Assembly (NCBI RefSeq): GCF_013694095.1
Contig: NZ_JACEFB010000001.1
Span: 806,001 to 870,000 of the forward strand
DNA from: Thermogemmata fonticola
GTDB taxonomy: Bacteria > Planctomycetota > Planctomycetia > Gemmatales > Gemmataceae
DNA length: 64,000 bases
Reading direction: 5' to 3'
The translations under genes were made by a program, and so were the position numbers. Positions 63,713 to 64,000 of the stretch are shown piece by piece. Position 1 is the first letter of the stretch; every line of letters starts with the position of its first letter. The notes under the pieces were generated by a model. It was not told where the DNA came from and did not search any database. It worked only from the letters and a program-made list of their open reading frames with translations.

Positions 63713-64000
63713 CTAGCCGACTAGTTGACGGAGCTGTTTGAGATAGCGGGGGACTGCCACTTTCGGCTCCTCGGCCGCTTCATACTCCAGGGCGACGTAT
63801 CCCTGGAAGTTGGCCTCTTTGAGGATGCGGATAATGCGAGGTAAGTCGGCTTCTTCCCGTTTCTTGTCCGCCCGGATGATCTCCGTTTTCACTTGGGCCA
63901 CAATACCATAGGGCACTATTTTGGCGATGTCGGCGTAGGGGTCAGCAGTGTGGAAATTGCCAGTATCCACATTGACTCCAAAGGCTTTGCTGCGGACTTG
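63713..64000 (-). CDS. Sugar phosphate isomerase/epimerase-like protein (5' end outside window)
   Basis: C-terminal 95 residues of a TIM-barrel protein that resembles the sugar phosphate isomerase/epimerase family: FGVNVDTGNFHTADPYADIA, VAQVKTEIIRA, LKEANFQGYVALEYEAAEEP. The frame is open to the window edge. It is the second member of this superfamily in the last 4 kb. Confidence 0.85.
   Translation of the reverse strand, partial: QVRSKAFGVNVDTGNFHTADPYADIAKIVPYGIVAQVKTEIIRADKKREEADLPRIIRILKEANFQGYVALEYEAAEEPKVAVPRYLKQLRQLVG

Overview
The window (roughly 55-60% G+C by eye) looks like a planctomycete chromosome, most likely of the Gemmata/Gemmataceae group. The evidence is the presence of hallmark planctomycete families: a DUF1501 protein next to a PSCyt1/DUF1549/DUF1553 cytochrome-like protein, a DUF1080 protein, Tat-exported Gfo/Idh/MocA and sugar-phosphate-isomerase-like proteins, a fused CcsB-CcsA cytochrome c synthase, and a tetrahydromethanopterin (H4MPT) C1 gene cluster. 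No rRNA, tRNA, CRISPR array, phage or transposase gene was found.

Layout. 1-8 kb: the 3' part of an M24 peptidase, then four minus-strand genes (CcsBA cytochrome c synthase, a lipoprotein, a Tat-exported beta-propeller, a Tat-exported oxidoreductase). 8.3-10.8 kb: a Ski2-like helicase. 10.8-21.2 kb: a minus-strand run with an STN-repeat protein, an orphan protein, an SDR, two glycosyltransferases, gamma-glutamyltransferase and nicotinate phosphoribosyltransferase. 21.5-24 kb: a CBS-pair protein and a short alpha-glucan phosphorylase. 24-31 kb: a TerB-like repeat protein, an aminotransferase, DUF1501 and PSD1 genes. 31-35 kb: an AT-richer accessory patch with an orphan gene, a GT39-like membrane protein and a Tat-exported protein. 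35-48.4 kb: a THUMP-like methyltransferase, a 55-residue basic protein, TsaD, a receiver-HDOD regulator, a long glucan phosphorylase, an SDR, a NYN-LOTUS protein and a membrane spermidine-synthase-like protein. 48.5-54.3 kb: the C1 cluster orfY-mch-orf5-orf7, a PTPS gene and a convergent gene of a family often named 3-methyladenine DNA glycosylase. 54.8-64 kb: a GntP permease, small exported proteins, MoeA, sugar isomerase-like and DUF1080 genes, an MFS transporter and a partial sugar isomerase.

How the genes work together. The clearest functional unit is the plus-strand set at 48.5-53.3 kb. It matches the gene order known from methylotrophic proteobacteria for H4MPT-dependent formaldehyde oxidation and cofactor synthesis (orfY, mch, orf5, orf7), followed by a 6-pyruvoyltetrahydropterin synthase homologue that may supply the pterin. 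fae, mtdB and fhc are not in the window and must lie elsewhere if the pathway is complete. Two GT35 phosphorylases suggest glycogen turnover; one is preceded by a CBS protein with a four-cysteine spacer.

The least expected non-coding signal is a 98-bp repeat with imperfect terminal inverted repeats, present twice (17677-17774 and 32292-32389, inverted, 90/98 identical). One copy is bracketed by an 11-bp direct repeat, as expected for a MITE-like insertion. Both copies sit about 90-140 bp upstream of a glycosyltransferase gene and in the same orientation relative to it.
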